Assembly: GCA_025738555.1 (NCBI GenBank)
Contig: JAOVFP010000008.1
Location: 2,728,001 to 2,792,000 of the forward strand
Source of the DNA: Cyathus striatus
Taxonomy: Eukaryota > Basidiomycota > Agaricomycetes > Agaricales > Nidulariaceae
Length of the DNA stretch: 64,000 bases
Reading direction: 5' to 3'
Below the pieces are notes generated by a model, which made no database searches, was not told where the DNA came from, and saw only the letters and a program-made list of their open reading frames with translations. The position numbers and the translations under genes are program-made. Positions 1 to 10,607 of this stretch are shown here, one piece after another; the stretch's first letter is position 1; each line of letters begins with the position of its first letter.

Positions 1-176
1 CCAGTTGGAGTATATGGTGGAGGAATATGGGCTGGTGATGGGTTTTGAGATTTTTCAGGAGTGACTGGCTTACTTGGAATTGGTGTTCCCTGATTACTTC
101 CTACAGGGGTGGATGCTTTGGATCCTCTAGTAGCACCTCTACCATGAGATCCATGCCTAGGTCCTCTTGGTGGCAT
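1..176 (-). CDS. Start of an unrecognised Pro/Ser/Gly-rich protein, cut by window edge
   Basis: Reading the reverse strand from an ATG at 176, the frame stays open for 58 codons and leaves the window at position 1. The visible N-terminus begins MPPRGPRHGSHGRG and continues rich in Pro, Ser, Thr and Gly with few hydrophobic residues, so it looks disordered and basic at the very start. No domain is visible. The ATG is the first in frame, and the 300 bases upstream show no better start. It lies just downstream of, and on the same strand as, the broken NB-ARC remnant, from which it is separated by an unrelated insert. I do not recognise the family. It could be the first exon of a longer gene or part of a transposon protein. 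Confidence 0.45.
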   Translation of the reverse strand, partial: MPPRGPRHGSHGRGATRGSKASTPVGSNQGTPIPSKPVTPEKSQNPSPAHIPPPYTPT

Positions 177-481
177 TATAGTGTAATAAAATGCCTTTTT
201 TTGCAATTATAAGTGAAGGGACAGAGTGGTATTTACAAAAATCAAGCGGGAAAGAGGCAGAAAGGGGAGGGAACTAGTCTATTCGGACAGGATTGACATA
301 TCCAGGCGACCCTGAACATGTTTAAGTCGGAGCGGGAATACACAGGCACTAAATTTAGATGGGTGCCTCGGATAAGCTAAAAATACCCAAACACCCATGG
401 GAAATCATCCGGACCCATCCGAGTTTGACTAAATTTGGATAATATCCGTGGGTATTCGGATACCGGCCATCCATGCGTAGC
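177..481. other. Non-coding gap with short degenerate repeats
   Basis: No gene is visible. From about 355 to 481 the sequence is made of degenerate, partly palindromic copies of a motif like CATGGGTATTCGGATA. This block replaces the rest of the NB-ARC gene that lies immediately to its right and probably marks an insertion or deletion join. Confidence 0.3.
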
Positions 482-1126
482 CTTACTTCCAGGTGGAAGA
501 AATTTTTCAATAATCTTTGGAGAGCAATTGGCATTGTCAAAGATCATCAACCATATGCACTTTAGACAAGATATCCAGTTTAAAACTGTAGCTGAAGAGC
601 ATTCTGTTGAATGACCAGTTAAATGCATCTTGTAAATGTCCTTAAGGCTTTGTATGACACTCTCTTCTGAAGTGGTATCAATCCAAAATTTGTAATCAAA
701 ACTAGAATAAAATAAGTGATATGTTTTTCCACAAATTAACTGGACTTACTAATCATCCATTTCATCCATGAACTTTAGACAGATTTGGGTCTTCCCAATT
801 CCTCCCATCCCATAGAGGAGAAAGTACTTTCTTGCTAAACTATTTTGATTTTCTGACTTGAAGTGTCTCTTCAATGCTTCAAGATATTGTTTCCGTCCTG
901 TAAACATCTGGCTTGTTGATGGAGCTGTCTGTGTTATTGGCGACAAACACCCATCTTTCGTGTTATTTATTACATTAACCTACAATAAGTTTTTTATATG
1001 TGGTTGATGCCCCACAATTGCAACAAGTTAATTGACCTGTGAATTGACATAGCTGTTTGATATATCAACCATATTTGGTTGATTAATGGTGAAGTTGCTT
1101 GCATTTGGAAATATGCTGGAGGCCAT
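482..1126 (-). pseudogene. 5' remnant of an NB-ARC (STAND/NLR-like) gene
   Basis: Three reverse-strand exons match the 5' end of the intact NB-ARC/TPR gene at 41.8 kb in order and in splice positions: exon 1 at 1126-1037, exon 2 at 979-750, exon 3 from 701. Exon 1 contains the leader FTINQPNMVD. Exon 2 contains the P-loop GMGGIGKT, and exon 3 the kinase-2 strand WLMIFDNA. Coding similarity stops near 482, just after this strand, and unrelated short repeats follow, so the sensor, GLPL and all TPR parts are missing. No stop lies inside the remaining exons, so truncation rather than gradual decay broke it. The 5' flanks of both copies share a TATAAGTA box about 45-55 bases before the ATG. A short P-loop protein could still be made, but a full NLR could not. 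Confidence 0.8.
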
Positions 1127-1179
1127 GTTAACAAAGACTAGTGGAAGGTGGGCATTCGATAGCATCAATGACCCCCCCG

Positions 1180-1187
1180 TACTTATA
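1180..1187 (-). promoter_or_regulatory. TATA-like box of the NB-ARC remnant
   Basis: TATAAGTA on the reverse strand lies about 54 bases before the ATG at 1126. The same octamer sits at 41709-41716 before the intact paralogue, so the core promoter is conserved between the two copies. Confidence 0.45.
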
Positions 1188-1239
1188 CACCTATTTTGAG
1201 TGCCACAGGGGCAGTGCCTGCCAGCCGGTAGTATCAAAC

Positions 1240-2028
1240 TAAAACTACTTATCCCGGTTTCGATGCCCAGGACTGTTATAGATATACTTAAATGGCCTAT
1301 AAGTACTTGATAACGTCCCGCTGTCTTAGCTGCAACGTTGCATACGCACTATCACAGAGCAAATAATAACACAACCAAGCACTAAGTTTCGATCATTTGT
1401 CTATATACACCGTTGTACCGAGGAGGAGAGTACTCATTCTCTACTTAATTACTGGCTGCGGAGGGAACACATCTGCCACCGAGATTCGACATCAGGTGCC
1501 GCAGATTCCCCATGCATCAGAACATGAGAATTATTCCTACACCCATCCCAAATTAGACCCAAACCCATCGATAACCCTCTATTTGCTCAGCCCATACTAC
1601 GTCCTTTGTGCATATATAAATTCAGATGAAAGAAATTTGCAAGGAGAAGCGGTCACACTAGCTGCGAGAGATTGTGATCTTCGCTGTCGGATAACACGTC
1701 CGGGGCAAGCGTAACTATCATGTTTTGAACACCTGTTACGGCGATTTGAGAGGGCAGCATCTGTCAGACTGAGAACAAGGGAGCTGTAGCCAGCGTATAT
1801 GACGAGGATACAAAGGCAGCGGAGGAAGCTAACGACGAGTGATGGTGGTTGAAGACTGGGAGTGTAGATAGGTGGAAATTACCCCCTCGGGGCTAGAGAG
1901 TATGATGATTGAAGGCACCTGGCACCCTATAAACGTTTTCGCCTCAATTGAAGTGTGTAGTATCATCGAGATTGTGCATGAGGTTTAGGCTGTTTGACTG
2001 AGGTTGGGAAACTTGCGAAGCACAAAAA
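1240..2028. other. Intergenic stretch without a recognisable gene
   Basis: One open frame of 105 codons runs forward at 1397-1714, but it has no recognisable motif and starts in a weak context. I see no RNA gene or repeat here. Confidence 0.3.
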
Positions 2029-3290
2029 AGGAGAGTCATTGCAGTGGGAGGATGACGTAGAAGAAGGAGCGGCGTGGTCTTTCTGACCTTATCAGATCGT
2101 ATAGCAGGCCGTAGTAGTGAAAACCTCTGACAACAGGACACAGTAAACTTAATAATAACTGGACGAGAAAGACGAGCCACATACGCATCTTCAGTCTTAA
2201 CAAGCTTACCATCCAACGACTATTAACCGACTACGTAAGACCGTAAGACAGCAGCGAAGACGGGTGTGATGCGAGGTGCGAGCAAGCTTGACGTGGCACC
2301 AGTAGCCGTGGATGTGGAGAACGATTGCGAGACGCTGATAGATGGTGGTGTGAGGGAAGGGTCATTGGAGGTCGGAGTGGGGGCTGAGAAATGTTGCGAT
2401 ATATATATCCACAAGAGCTTGAGGACTCTTCAACGTGTCACAGTGGTGGCGCGAGTGAAGGACGTCGGACTGCAAGCAGAGGAATGTCGCGGCATGTATA
2501 TCCGCAAGTGCTTGTAGGCTCTTCGAGGTATCCTAGTTGTGGCACGAAGGAAGGGTCATTGGAGGTCGAAGTAGCGGGCAGGGGAATGTCGCGATGTGTA
2601 TATCCCGCATGCAAGAGCTTGAAGGCTCTTCGATGAGTCACTGATCAGACAGGCAGTTCAAAATCTTGAAAGAGATGAGCTTGTACATCATGTCGAGAGC
2701 GGATATAAAGCGTACCAGCTATCTGGAGACCTCCCCGAGGATATGGAGAGCGACTGGGAGACGCTGAAGGATGGTGGTAGTGTGTGGGAAGGGAGGGTCA
2801 TTGGACGTCGGAGTGCAGATAGAGGAATGTCGCGAGGTGTATATCCACAAGAGCTTGAGCGCTCTTCAACGTGTCACTGATCAGACACGTACTTCATAAT
2901 CTGAAGGAATTGAGCTCCTCGTAACTCACATCGAGAGCGCACATGAAACGTACCAGCTAACCATTCCAGAGACCTCCCAGGTCTTGCGTCCATCATAGCC
3001 ACTTCTTCCAGTACCGGCGGGGCGTTCGAGCGATTAAGAAGACCCCCACGTAGCCTCTCGATGGCTGAAAGAAACGAACGAATGTTACGCCCCGATATAT
3101 AATGATCCTCGACGAGCGGCTAGGGTATCAGGAATAGCAGTAACAACCCGGCTTGACGAAGCGACAGGGAGGGAGTTAAGGAGGGAGAATGATGGAGGGC
3201 GCTGGCAATGCTGCTGAGAGACATTGGTAAGTGTGTAGGCGTACTAGGCGGGCAGAGGAACGTACGGGTGTGCTGTCTGCAAGGGGCTAA
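2029..3290 (+). repeat. Dispersed repeat family A, long copy with internal minisatellite
   Basis: This segment aligns in order with 37091-37940. Shared landmarks include GAGACGCTGA, GAGGGAAGGGTCATTGGA, GAGCTTGAGG...TCAACGTGTC, CGAGAGCG...AACGTACCAGC, ATGGCTGAAAG and GATGATGGAGGGC. Here an inner unit, GGAATGTCGCG...TATATCC, is repeated three to four times between about 2380 and 2880, so this copy is longer. No protein is recognised on either strand. It has no obvious terminal repeats, so the transposition mechanism is unknown. Confidence 0.65.
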
Positions 3291-3589
3291 TTGTATCTTC
3301 AAGCAAATGAGCTAGGTGTAGTACGGCGAGAAAGTGTAGATAACATACCATATCCATCTATACGTTCCAAGAAACTACCACCTTCCCTAGCCAATAGCTA
3401 CTCCGTCGTATTCTGCTTGTTGAACCTAATCGTCTTCGATACACTGTTACTGTTGTAGACCACTTTTCGGTTTCAATTGCGAAGGTTCTTCTCAGCGGCC
3501 TTGCTAGCGACGACAGCATAGAGATGAAGGGTGCCGGTAGACAACGACAGGGAGCCAAAAGTAAAGCTATACCAGTATTCGCACCTCGC

Positions 3590-3773
3590 CGTATACGTGA
3601 ATACACCCTTTGTAGGGACTTTGGACAATCTGGTCCCCGTCACAATGCCACCGCGGAAATGATGAATATGCTCTTCAATTTTAAAATGGAATACACATGT
3701 ACAACATCGCAGCGGTACAACCAAACCTACATCATCCTAGGTAAGTATGTGCGGTTTAGAGGACTAGGCAGAT
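3590..3773 (+). repeat. Dispersed repeat family B, left part split by Ty3-A
   Basis: The sequence matches 28240-28422, with shared blocks such as TGGAATACACATGTACAA and GTATGTGCGGTTTA. The match continues on the far side of Ty3-A at 21653, which shows that Ty3-A inserted into a member of this repeat. Confidence 0.7.
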
Positions 3774-3778
3774 CTATC

Positions 3779-4087
3779 TGTAGCGGTTCTGCGACTGACT
3801 AGTTACAGATGTGTAAAGTCCGATCTCACGTGACTTTACCGCCGTATACATCTTCCCTCTATATACTTATACCGTGCCGTCTCGCTCATTCTTATTCCTG
3901 GAGTAGTAGATAGATGTTCCAGTAGTGTACAGCCTCACTAGTCTACAGGTATATAAACCCCTAGGTAGTCCTGTACTTCTCTCTCCAGGTTTTAACGACG
4001 ATAGCACTTAACCAGTCTATTGATCTCTAAGCTTCTCTCTTCTCTCTCGTGTGACGATACCGTTACTCCGGTCACGCTAGCATCACA
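3779..4087 (+). repeat. Ty3-A 5' LTR
   Basis: 309 bases, TG...CA ends. A TATATAAA box is visible near 3951. It differs from the 3' LTR by seven transitions, six of them at CpG sites. No TGG-type primer site follows it. Confidence 0.93.
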
Positions 4088-4220
4088 TATTTTTGACTAC
4101 ACCCCCGCTATCTCGACTCGACTTACTCGACTTACTCGACTCGCTTAACGCTCGTCCTACGGATCCCCTTGGTCTGATCAACCAAGACTTCCTCAAGACC
4201 AGCAAACCACTTTATTCGAC

Positions 4221-5760
4221 ATGCCATCTCACACCTACAACCTCTGCACCCAGCAAGGTTCTCAGACCAAGCAATCAGGTGAGCTTTCAATTTCTCATTC
4301 TAACTCTAACAGCTTGGGACCTGAGGAGAACCAACCTCGGGTGTCTGGGGCCGTCGACAGCCCCAGCAACCCATTCTCACCCTCAAACGAGGAAGTGCCC
4401 ACCGCACAAAAGGACCAAAATGGTCCACCAACCGACATCAACTCAGAAGGGACAGCAACCCCTGTCTCTAGTCTACTCAGTAACATCAGTAGCAATAATA
4501 CTGATGTAGATAGTAATGATAATAGTACCATTATAAACCAGATTGATAATGAAAATGAGGCAAGAATCATTAATCCACAAGACCTCGAAGAAATTAGAAC
4601 AGTAAATCAAAACATGGCCACTCAGGACACCGAGTCAACCACAGTGGACCAAGGAGAAGGTCCCTCGCATAACAAAGGAAAAGCAATCGACCCCACAAAC
4701 TGGGGTAATGTTAACATTGAAAATGAAGAACTAGATGTTGAGGCACAACAAGCCTTACTTGAAAATTATAATATTAATAAGAATGCAAGGAACAATATGC
4801 GTACAGAAACTGAACACAGGAACCCACACGAAAGGACTAATACTCGCGCACATTATGAACCAACCAGCTATGCACAAGACTATGTGTGCGAACACTCAGT
4901 ACCAATATCCTCCGGTATGACCAACAGAATCAGAACTGCAGTAAACTTTGGACAAACCTACAAGGAGGCCGAGTGCAACCTGAAGCCTTCCCATCAAATC
5001 AACCCAGATAGTTTCCTCGGAGATGCATTCCGAGTTGTAAGACAAATCAATAAGGAACCTATGGGGTACCCATCAGACAGTGACCCCAGCTCCTCAGATG
5101 AAAGCAATCATAGTCACAGTAGCCATGGGCGCCACCATGCCCACAAACGAAGCAACTCGAGGCACCATCGAAAGGAATGTGAGAGGCGACAAAGAAGGAA
5201 GCAACGTTCCCTCATCAAACCTCTACCTCCTAACCTATATGACAGTACTCCGAATATTCAAACCTTCTATCACTTCGTTATTGAAAGCTGTGACTATATT
5301 TCAAGTGGTGAAGTAGAACCAGAAAGGCAAATACTCACCCTATCCCATTATTTAAAAGAACGAGCATACACTTATTATACGTGTGAAGTAGCCTACAACA
5401 TTAGTAGAATGAATCTAGAAGAGTTCTTTACCAGACTATTTAACCACGTGTTCCCACTCAACTTTAGGGAACAACAGAGAAATAAACTAGAAACCCTAAG
5501 ACAAGGAGATAGAAGTATCAGATGGTACTTATCCAAATTAAACGATCTTATACTTACCATAGGTGATATTAGTGAACGCGAAAAGGTACGTGCACTATGG
5601 CGTGGCCTGAGACCAGAAACAAGAGGACAACTGGTCTGACAAAAAATCAACCAGGAAGTTTCGAGCTTTGACACCATTGCAAATGCGGCTGAACTGGAAG
5701 AAATAGCCGAAATGGAGTATGAATTTGAGAAAAAGATTTCTTGATGAAATGGTAGCCCAA
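4221..5760 (+). pseudogene. gag: Ty3-A gag (capsid region), broken
   Basis: This is the capsid precursor of a Ty3 element. A long polar, Asn/Ser-rich N-terminal part, with a His/Arg-rich tract around 5100-5200, is followed by a retrotransposon gag domain with the features FYHFVIES, LEEFFTRLFNHVFP and SIRWYLSKLNDL at about 5250-5600. The frame is cut by TGA at 5637-5639, where the context fits an Arg CGA changed by a CpG transition. It then continues in the same frame to about 5760, after which the coding frame shifts. The zinc knuckle follows at 6062 in a third frame. The true start is unclear; I used the first in-frame ATG of the long frame. Confidence 0.75.
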
Positions 5761-5975
5761 GAAGGCATCACCAACCTCGATCTAGATCCCACGACCACTC
5801 ACGTGGACGATGATCTTCCTCAGACAACCAATGAGGTGATAGGCGAAGTGACCGACCACATTGGCAACCTAGAAACAATAGTCAGGACAAAAACAGGAGT
5901 TTCGGAAAGAAAACAAATCATACACCTGGATACTCATCCAACAGGCAACGCCTACAAAGGGAATCACCTGTAGAG

Positions 5976-8097
5976 TGCCAACAACATAAATTCAACCACA
6001 AAACAACCACAGACAAGAACTTACAGACAGGGAAAAAGATAACCTTCAAAACGAAGGAAAATGCTTCTTCTGTAAAGAAGCCGGGCACGTCGCAAGACAA
6101 TGCCCTAAGAAAGCCTCTGTACCCGGACCTTCTAGTGGAGGACCTCCAGGTATTCGCAATTATAACCTAGACGTCCACTATGATAATAGTGAACAATTAA
6201 GAGAATTAGCAATTAACTCTGAAAATCTAGACTCACTGGAACTCGGCAATATAGAATATTGCCAACCAGGTGGGTACTATATCAAAAAGATAACCCGTAA
6301 GTCTAGGCAACAACGCCCAAAGACATCATTGACTCATAATAATAACCAGAGCACTAAAATTGAAATAGAAGTAGACAATGGTTATCACATCAACAATGAC
6401 GACTTACCACACAATAAGGTACATGGTACTCTCGAAGTCCCATCATTCAACCATGCTCCAGTAAGACCCCCACAGGCATCCCGATTGGGACATGCTTGGG
6501 AAAAATACCTCGAATATTACTTCAATAGCCAATCCACAGCACCAAAGAAATACAGCTCATCCCGATTCATAGTATACCTATCAGGACATGGTGAATACTA
6601 CGTTATTATGGACGAAGAATTAAAATTTGAATCTGTTATACTCCCAGTTCAATTAATGCAACAACCCGGCTTCAAAATAGATAGATGGTATTTAACCCAG
6701 TTTAGAACAGCATACAGACAATTGTTAGGATCCCAGTTTATGCCAATAAAGGACAAGGACCCACAATTCAAAACAAATAGTGCACCAATAATTGGCTCAC
6801 TAGACCCTGCTCATAACATATTTGCCTGGAACGCAGAATGTGCATTAAGCCTTGGTGCCCCATACCCAGGTGATAACCCAACAACCCAGAACACAGAACC
6901 AAAACACAGATTCTGTGTTCGTCTAACAAACATATTCAATGATACATACACCATAAAGGATCGAGAACTAACCTTCTACACTGAAATACCTGGCAAACAT
7001 CTTCAGAATAGTAAATTCAATATTATCAACTGGTACTGGAAAAGAGTCAGGAAGGCATATCTCAAACTAATCAAAACTATTGATAACTTTGAGAACGAAG
7101 AAAACCTATTACATTACCTCTTTGATCCCCTCACAGCACAAGAAATCGCTATCACAGACATTTATAATGAAACCATTGAACTAATGAATATCAATAATAA
7201 GATCAGATTTGACGAGCGAAAAGGATATGACTTAGTGGTTGAATTAAATGGACAACAAGTGGAGCGCGGCACGTACCCCACAATCCAATGAAATGTGACA
7301 GTTGTCAAAGACGTTACACGCCACATCCCTAAACCAATTGTCATTGCAGTCCATATAAACGGACATCTGGTATGAGCACTGGTGGACTCCGGTTCGCTAG
7401 GAGATTTTATGTCAACAAAATTAGCGGACCAACTCAAGGTAAGCACAATAGAACTTATGGTCCCTATCAATATTCAATTAGCTGTGCAGGGCTCTCGCAC
7501 AAAATCTAATCATGGTACCATGGTCAGCTTTGAATACTCGACCATGAAAGAACAAAGGTACTTCGATATTATTAATGTATCCAATTACGATCTAATACTT
7601 GGTACCCCATGGTTATTCCAGCACAAAGTGTCAATTGGTATTAACCCACCATGTATCACAGTCAGGAGCGAAGAAGCACTCCCAATACGAGGACCACAGA
7701 TGGCGAAATTATCATCACAGGCAGTAGCAATATTTCAACAAACGGTAGATACTGCTAGACAAGAGTTATTAGAATATTCCTTACCACTTTGTAAAAAGGC
7801 GTCTAAAACGCCCTTACCTCCTCTTCATGAAATAAACCATAGGATACCTCTCAAGGATCCTCACAAACAGTACTCATTCCGCCCCTCCAAGTGTCCTGAA
7901 GGCTTGAGATCACTTTGGAACAAAAAGCGCAATGTCTATGTAAGAACAGGACAATGGAAATCTACAACGGGACGTAATGCAGTCCCCATGCTTCTCCTAA
8001 AGAAACTGGGTAACTCAGATGAACCAGTAAGATTACGAACGGTTGTCGACTTACGAGAATGAAATATGAACACGCACAAACTCTCATCCCCATTACC
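5976..8097 (+). pseudogene. pol: Ty3-A zinc knuckle, protease and N-terminal RT, broken
   Basis: One frame runs through a CCHC knuckle (CFFCKEAGHVARQC, 6062-6103), a long linker, an aspartic protease site DSGSLGDF near 7385, and the fingers of reverse transcriptase (VDLRE near 8048). Stops TGA at 7289, 7373 and 8060 each stand where an Arg CGA codon would fit. At 8097 the frame is cut inside the RT motif SPLP by Ty3-B and resumes in phase at 17120. The gag-proximal region 5719-5975 reads in another frame, so at least two small indels also occurred. Confidence 0.75.
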
Positions 8098-8759
8098 TGT
8101 CATATCCCGTATCGCCTACCTCCGGACACCTATGCTCTTACTCCGCCTTTTCCCTTTGTTACTCCGAACTTTGATTACGTTCTTAAATTACTTATTGATT
8201 ACTGTACATAGATTACTCTCGTTTCCTTTCTTCCGTTCTACTGAGCTATCCCCTCAGTAATGTAGTATACATCTCATAGTGAGTCACTTATCATTCTTAA
8301 GTGTGCCACTATCAGTTTTACTTTACACCGCCATACGCGCTCACTTCTCCGACGCGTTTTATTATGTTTAATTAGTTATAGTCTTCATTCTACGTACGCC
8401 TACCCTGACCGTACTTCTCCGCTGGCCTTGGCCAGCGGCCTTTACTTACTCCGAGTCTCTAGTATTTAAGTAGTACTCGATTTGTACTTAGTCTTTAGTT
8501 TCGTATTGAACTACGTCCTCACCCTTTCATCTGACTTGAGTTACACCTCTCGTCTCCCGTCTCTCGTCTTCTCCGAAGGGCTTGCCCTTACTCCGAAATC
8601 CAGGACCGGGAATCCCAGGGGCGCAGCACATAAGCTGAAGCCGAAGTCCTACCCCCTGAGTTATCGTTCTCCGCTTTCGTCTTACACTCACCCCTCGCTT
8701 CTCCGCAGTCACTCTCTCGTACTCCGTCGCCAAGTCAGGCTAGGGGCACAGTCGTGACA
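8098..8759 (+). repeat. Ty3-B 5' LTR
   Basis: 662 bases. A TATTTAAG box lies at about 8463, roughly 30 bases before the predicted transcript start and self-primer at 8496. A short hairpin-forming motif shared with other LTR families in the window lies at 8620-8642. Confidence 0.95.
8496..8506 (+). promoter_or_regulatory. Predicted transcript start / self-primer of Ty3-B
   Basis: TAGTTTCGTAT is the exact reverse complement of ATACGAAACTA at 8762-8772, just after the LTR. It lies about 33 bases after a TATTTAAG box, where the mRNA 5' end is expected. This is the arrangement used for self-primed reverse transcription in Tf1. Confidence 0.6.
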
Positions 8760-8761
8760 GT

Positions 8762-8772
8762 ATACGAAACTA
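8762..8772 (+). promoter_or_regulatory. Putative self-priming primer-binding site of Ty3-B
   Basis: ATACGAAACTA begins three bases after the LTR end. The leader lacks the TGG expected of a full tRNA primer site, but this 11-mer pairs perfectly with the predicted mRNA 5' end in the LTR. Confidence 0.6.
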
Positions 8773-8813
8773 CCACCTTGGATTCCTCTTCTCATAACGC
8801 CTTTCTTTCTCTC

Positions 8814-10607
8814 ATGGCTACCCACACGCAGACTCAGACTGCACATGCTAGGAGCCATGAACAGCAGCAAAACGATGTGCGCCATAGCAATCGTCTAGCT
8901 GCTCAGCAAGCCCGTGAACATAACAACGCCAGCACGCCTCGTCATGTTGACTCTGCTCCGCCTCTCTCTCGGCGGAATGCCCCACCCTCAGCTAGTGCTC
9001 TCGTTTCTGGAGGAATTACCTCCACTCATCGTGCAGCTCGTGAACTTCAGCCGGTTCACAGCAATCAAGTGCACGCACCACGCCCAATTCCATTGAGTGT
9101 TCCTTACGACCCCACCCTTACCCCCACTGCATCCATAGAACCAGTGGATACTCAACTACCTCCGGAAGGTGTAGCTGCACGCCAGCAGCAAACACCCACA
9201 GCCCATTCACCACCCGCCCAACAGCCTGTAGCTTCAGGCAGTGGAGGACTTCCTCCACTACCACCTTCCTCCGCTGGCAATTCTGCCGGAGTTGGAAATG
9301 GCGCACCTCCAGACGATGCTGGAGATGATGGTGATGACTCCGGAGATGATGGTAACGGTTCCGGAGATGATGATCAAGGAGACGACGATCAAGGGGATGA
9401 TGATGAGCAGGCAGGTGCCGGTGGCAATGGTCCTGGCGGACCAAATGGCCCCGGAGGTCCTCCCTCTAATTCCCCCTCCAATTCTCCCTCGGAACCTCCT
9501 TCAAGGCCTCCCTCCAGGGGCCCCTACTGTGACCCTCGTTGCCGAACTGCAAGACCCCACTACAATTTCACCCGGGATGAAATCCTGGAAATGGTGGCCT
9601 CTGTGGCGGGTTATTTTGCCCCGCCACCACCACCTCCACCACCTCCTCCTCCCGTTTGGGAGAAGAAGGTTAACCAGCCGGACAACTTCAACGGCTCCAA
9701 CACGCTTAAGCTGGAGCCCTTCATTACGCAAGTCCGCTTGGTGTTCCGGAACAACCCCCAGTTGTACCCGGACGATGCATCTAAAGTCAACTACGCGTTG
9801 ACTTTCCTCCGTGGCTCAGCAAGCAATCTGTTTGCCACTCATCTCGATGATGATGCGTACGAGCCGTGGATGGATTCATGGGGCTACTTCATTCAGCTCC
9901 TCCGTACTCACTTCGGCCATACCAACCCTGTTGGTGAGGCTGAAATTCGCATTTTCTCCCTCCACATGGAGGATAATCAGCGGCTCACGACTTATGAAAT
10001 AAAGTTCAATGAATATGCCGCACTCTTGCCTTGGGACGATGCTGCCCTCAACTCGGCATATTACCATGGCCTTTGTCCTCGTTTAAAGGACGCTCTCTCT
10101 CATCGAGAGCAAGGCCGGCCTATCACCCTTGCCGGGACTAAGAAGGTAGCCCAGGGCTACGATCAGAGGCATTGGGAGCGCAATACCGAGCGCAACATTG
10201 AGGAGAAGCGCAGCAAGTCTGCTGCCAAGTCTTCGGAGAAGCCCAAGGGCAATCAGAATTCGAAGTCAACTTCGAATTCTTCCTCCTCCTCCAAGACTCC
10301 ATCCTCCTCTACCTCCTCCTCCGCCTCTTCTACCTCCGCTTCGTCCTCGGGGAAACCCAAGAACAAGCAAAAGCAGAACCAGTCCAAGGCACCAGACTTG
10401 ACTGGGAAGCTTGGTTCTGACGGGAAACTCACCCCGGAGGAACGTAAACGTCGCCTGGACCAGAAGCTTTGCCTATTCTGTGGCAACGCCGGTCATCAGG
10501 CCAAGGACTGTCGAAAGGCAGCCTCTGCCGCCAAAGCCCGTGCGGCCACTGCCACCTCTACCGAGGCAACTCCCTCGGTGAACTCGGCTGAGAGTTCGAA
10601 AAAATAG
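8814..10607 (+). CDS. gag: Ty3-B Gag
   Basis: This is the 597-residue structural protein that packages element RNA. I chose the ATG at 8814 (MATHTQTQ); the frame is open further back into the LTR but without an ATG. In order: a polar Gln/Asn/Pro-rich N-terminus, a very acidic Gly/Asp tract at about 9320-9410, a run of 12 prolines near 9620-9655, a retrotransposon gag domain (about 9660-10160), a Lys/Ser-rich linker, and one CCHC zinc knuckle CLFCGNAGHQAKDC at residues 553-566. It ends at TAG 10605-10607 directly after a run of six A. The pol frame is -1 relative to gag at this point. In Ty3-C the same run has five A and the frames are fused, so either slippage or a recent one-base insertion separates gag from pol here. 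Confidence 0.85.
   Translation: MATHTQTQTAHARSHEQQQNDVRHSNRLAAQQAREHNNASTPRHVDSAPPLSRRNAPPSASALVSGGITSTHRAARELQPVHSNQVHAPRPIPLSVPYDPTLTPTASIEPVDTQLPPEGVAARQQQTPTAHSPPAQQPVASGSGGLPPLPPSSAGNSAGVGNGAPPDDAGDDGDDSGDDGNGSGDDDQGDDDQGDDDEQAGAGGNGPGGPNGPGGPPSNSPSNSPSEPPSRPPSRGPYCDPRCRTARPHYNFTRDEILEMVASVAGYFAPPPPPPPPPPPVWEKKVNQPDNFNGSNTLKLEPFITQVRLVFRNNPQLYPDDASKVNYALTFLRGSASNLFATHLDDDAYEPWMDSWGYFIQLLRTHFGHTNPVGEAEIRIFSLHMEDNQRLTTYEIKFNEYAALLPWDDAALNSAYYHGLCPRLKDALSHREQGRPITLAGTKKVAQGYDQRHWERNTERNIEEKRSKSAAKSSEKPKGNQNSKSTSNSSSSSKTPSSSTSSSASSTSASSSGKPKNKQKQNQSKAPDLTGKLGSDGKLTPEERKRRLDQKLCLFCGNAGHQAKDCRKAASAAKARAATATSTEATPSVNSAESSKK

Noticed and set aside
4088..4110. Self-priming or tRNA primer site just after the Ty3-A 5' LTR
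   Set aside because: The leader begins TATTTTTGACTACACC. I found no TGG start and only a five- to six-base match to the LTR, so no primer can be assigned.
8482..8757. 91-codon open frame in the Ty3-B LTR, repeated at 16842-17117 and reverse 56078-55803
   Set aside because: It is the LTR sequence itself, covering promoter, R-U5 and hairpin motif. Its repetition reflects LTR copies, not a gene.
9118..9801. Long open frames on both strands across the Ty3-B gag proline and acidic tracts
   Set aside because: They are shadows of the simple-sequence gag coding region in other frames; none has a motif.
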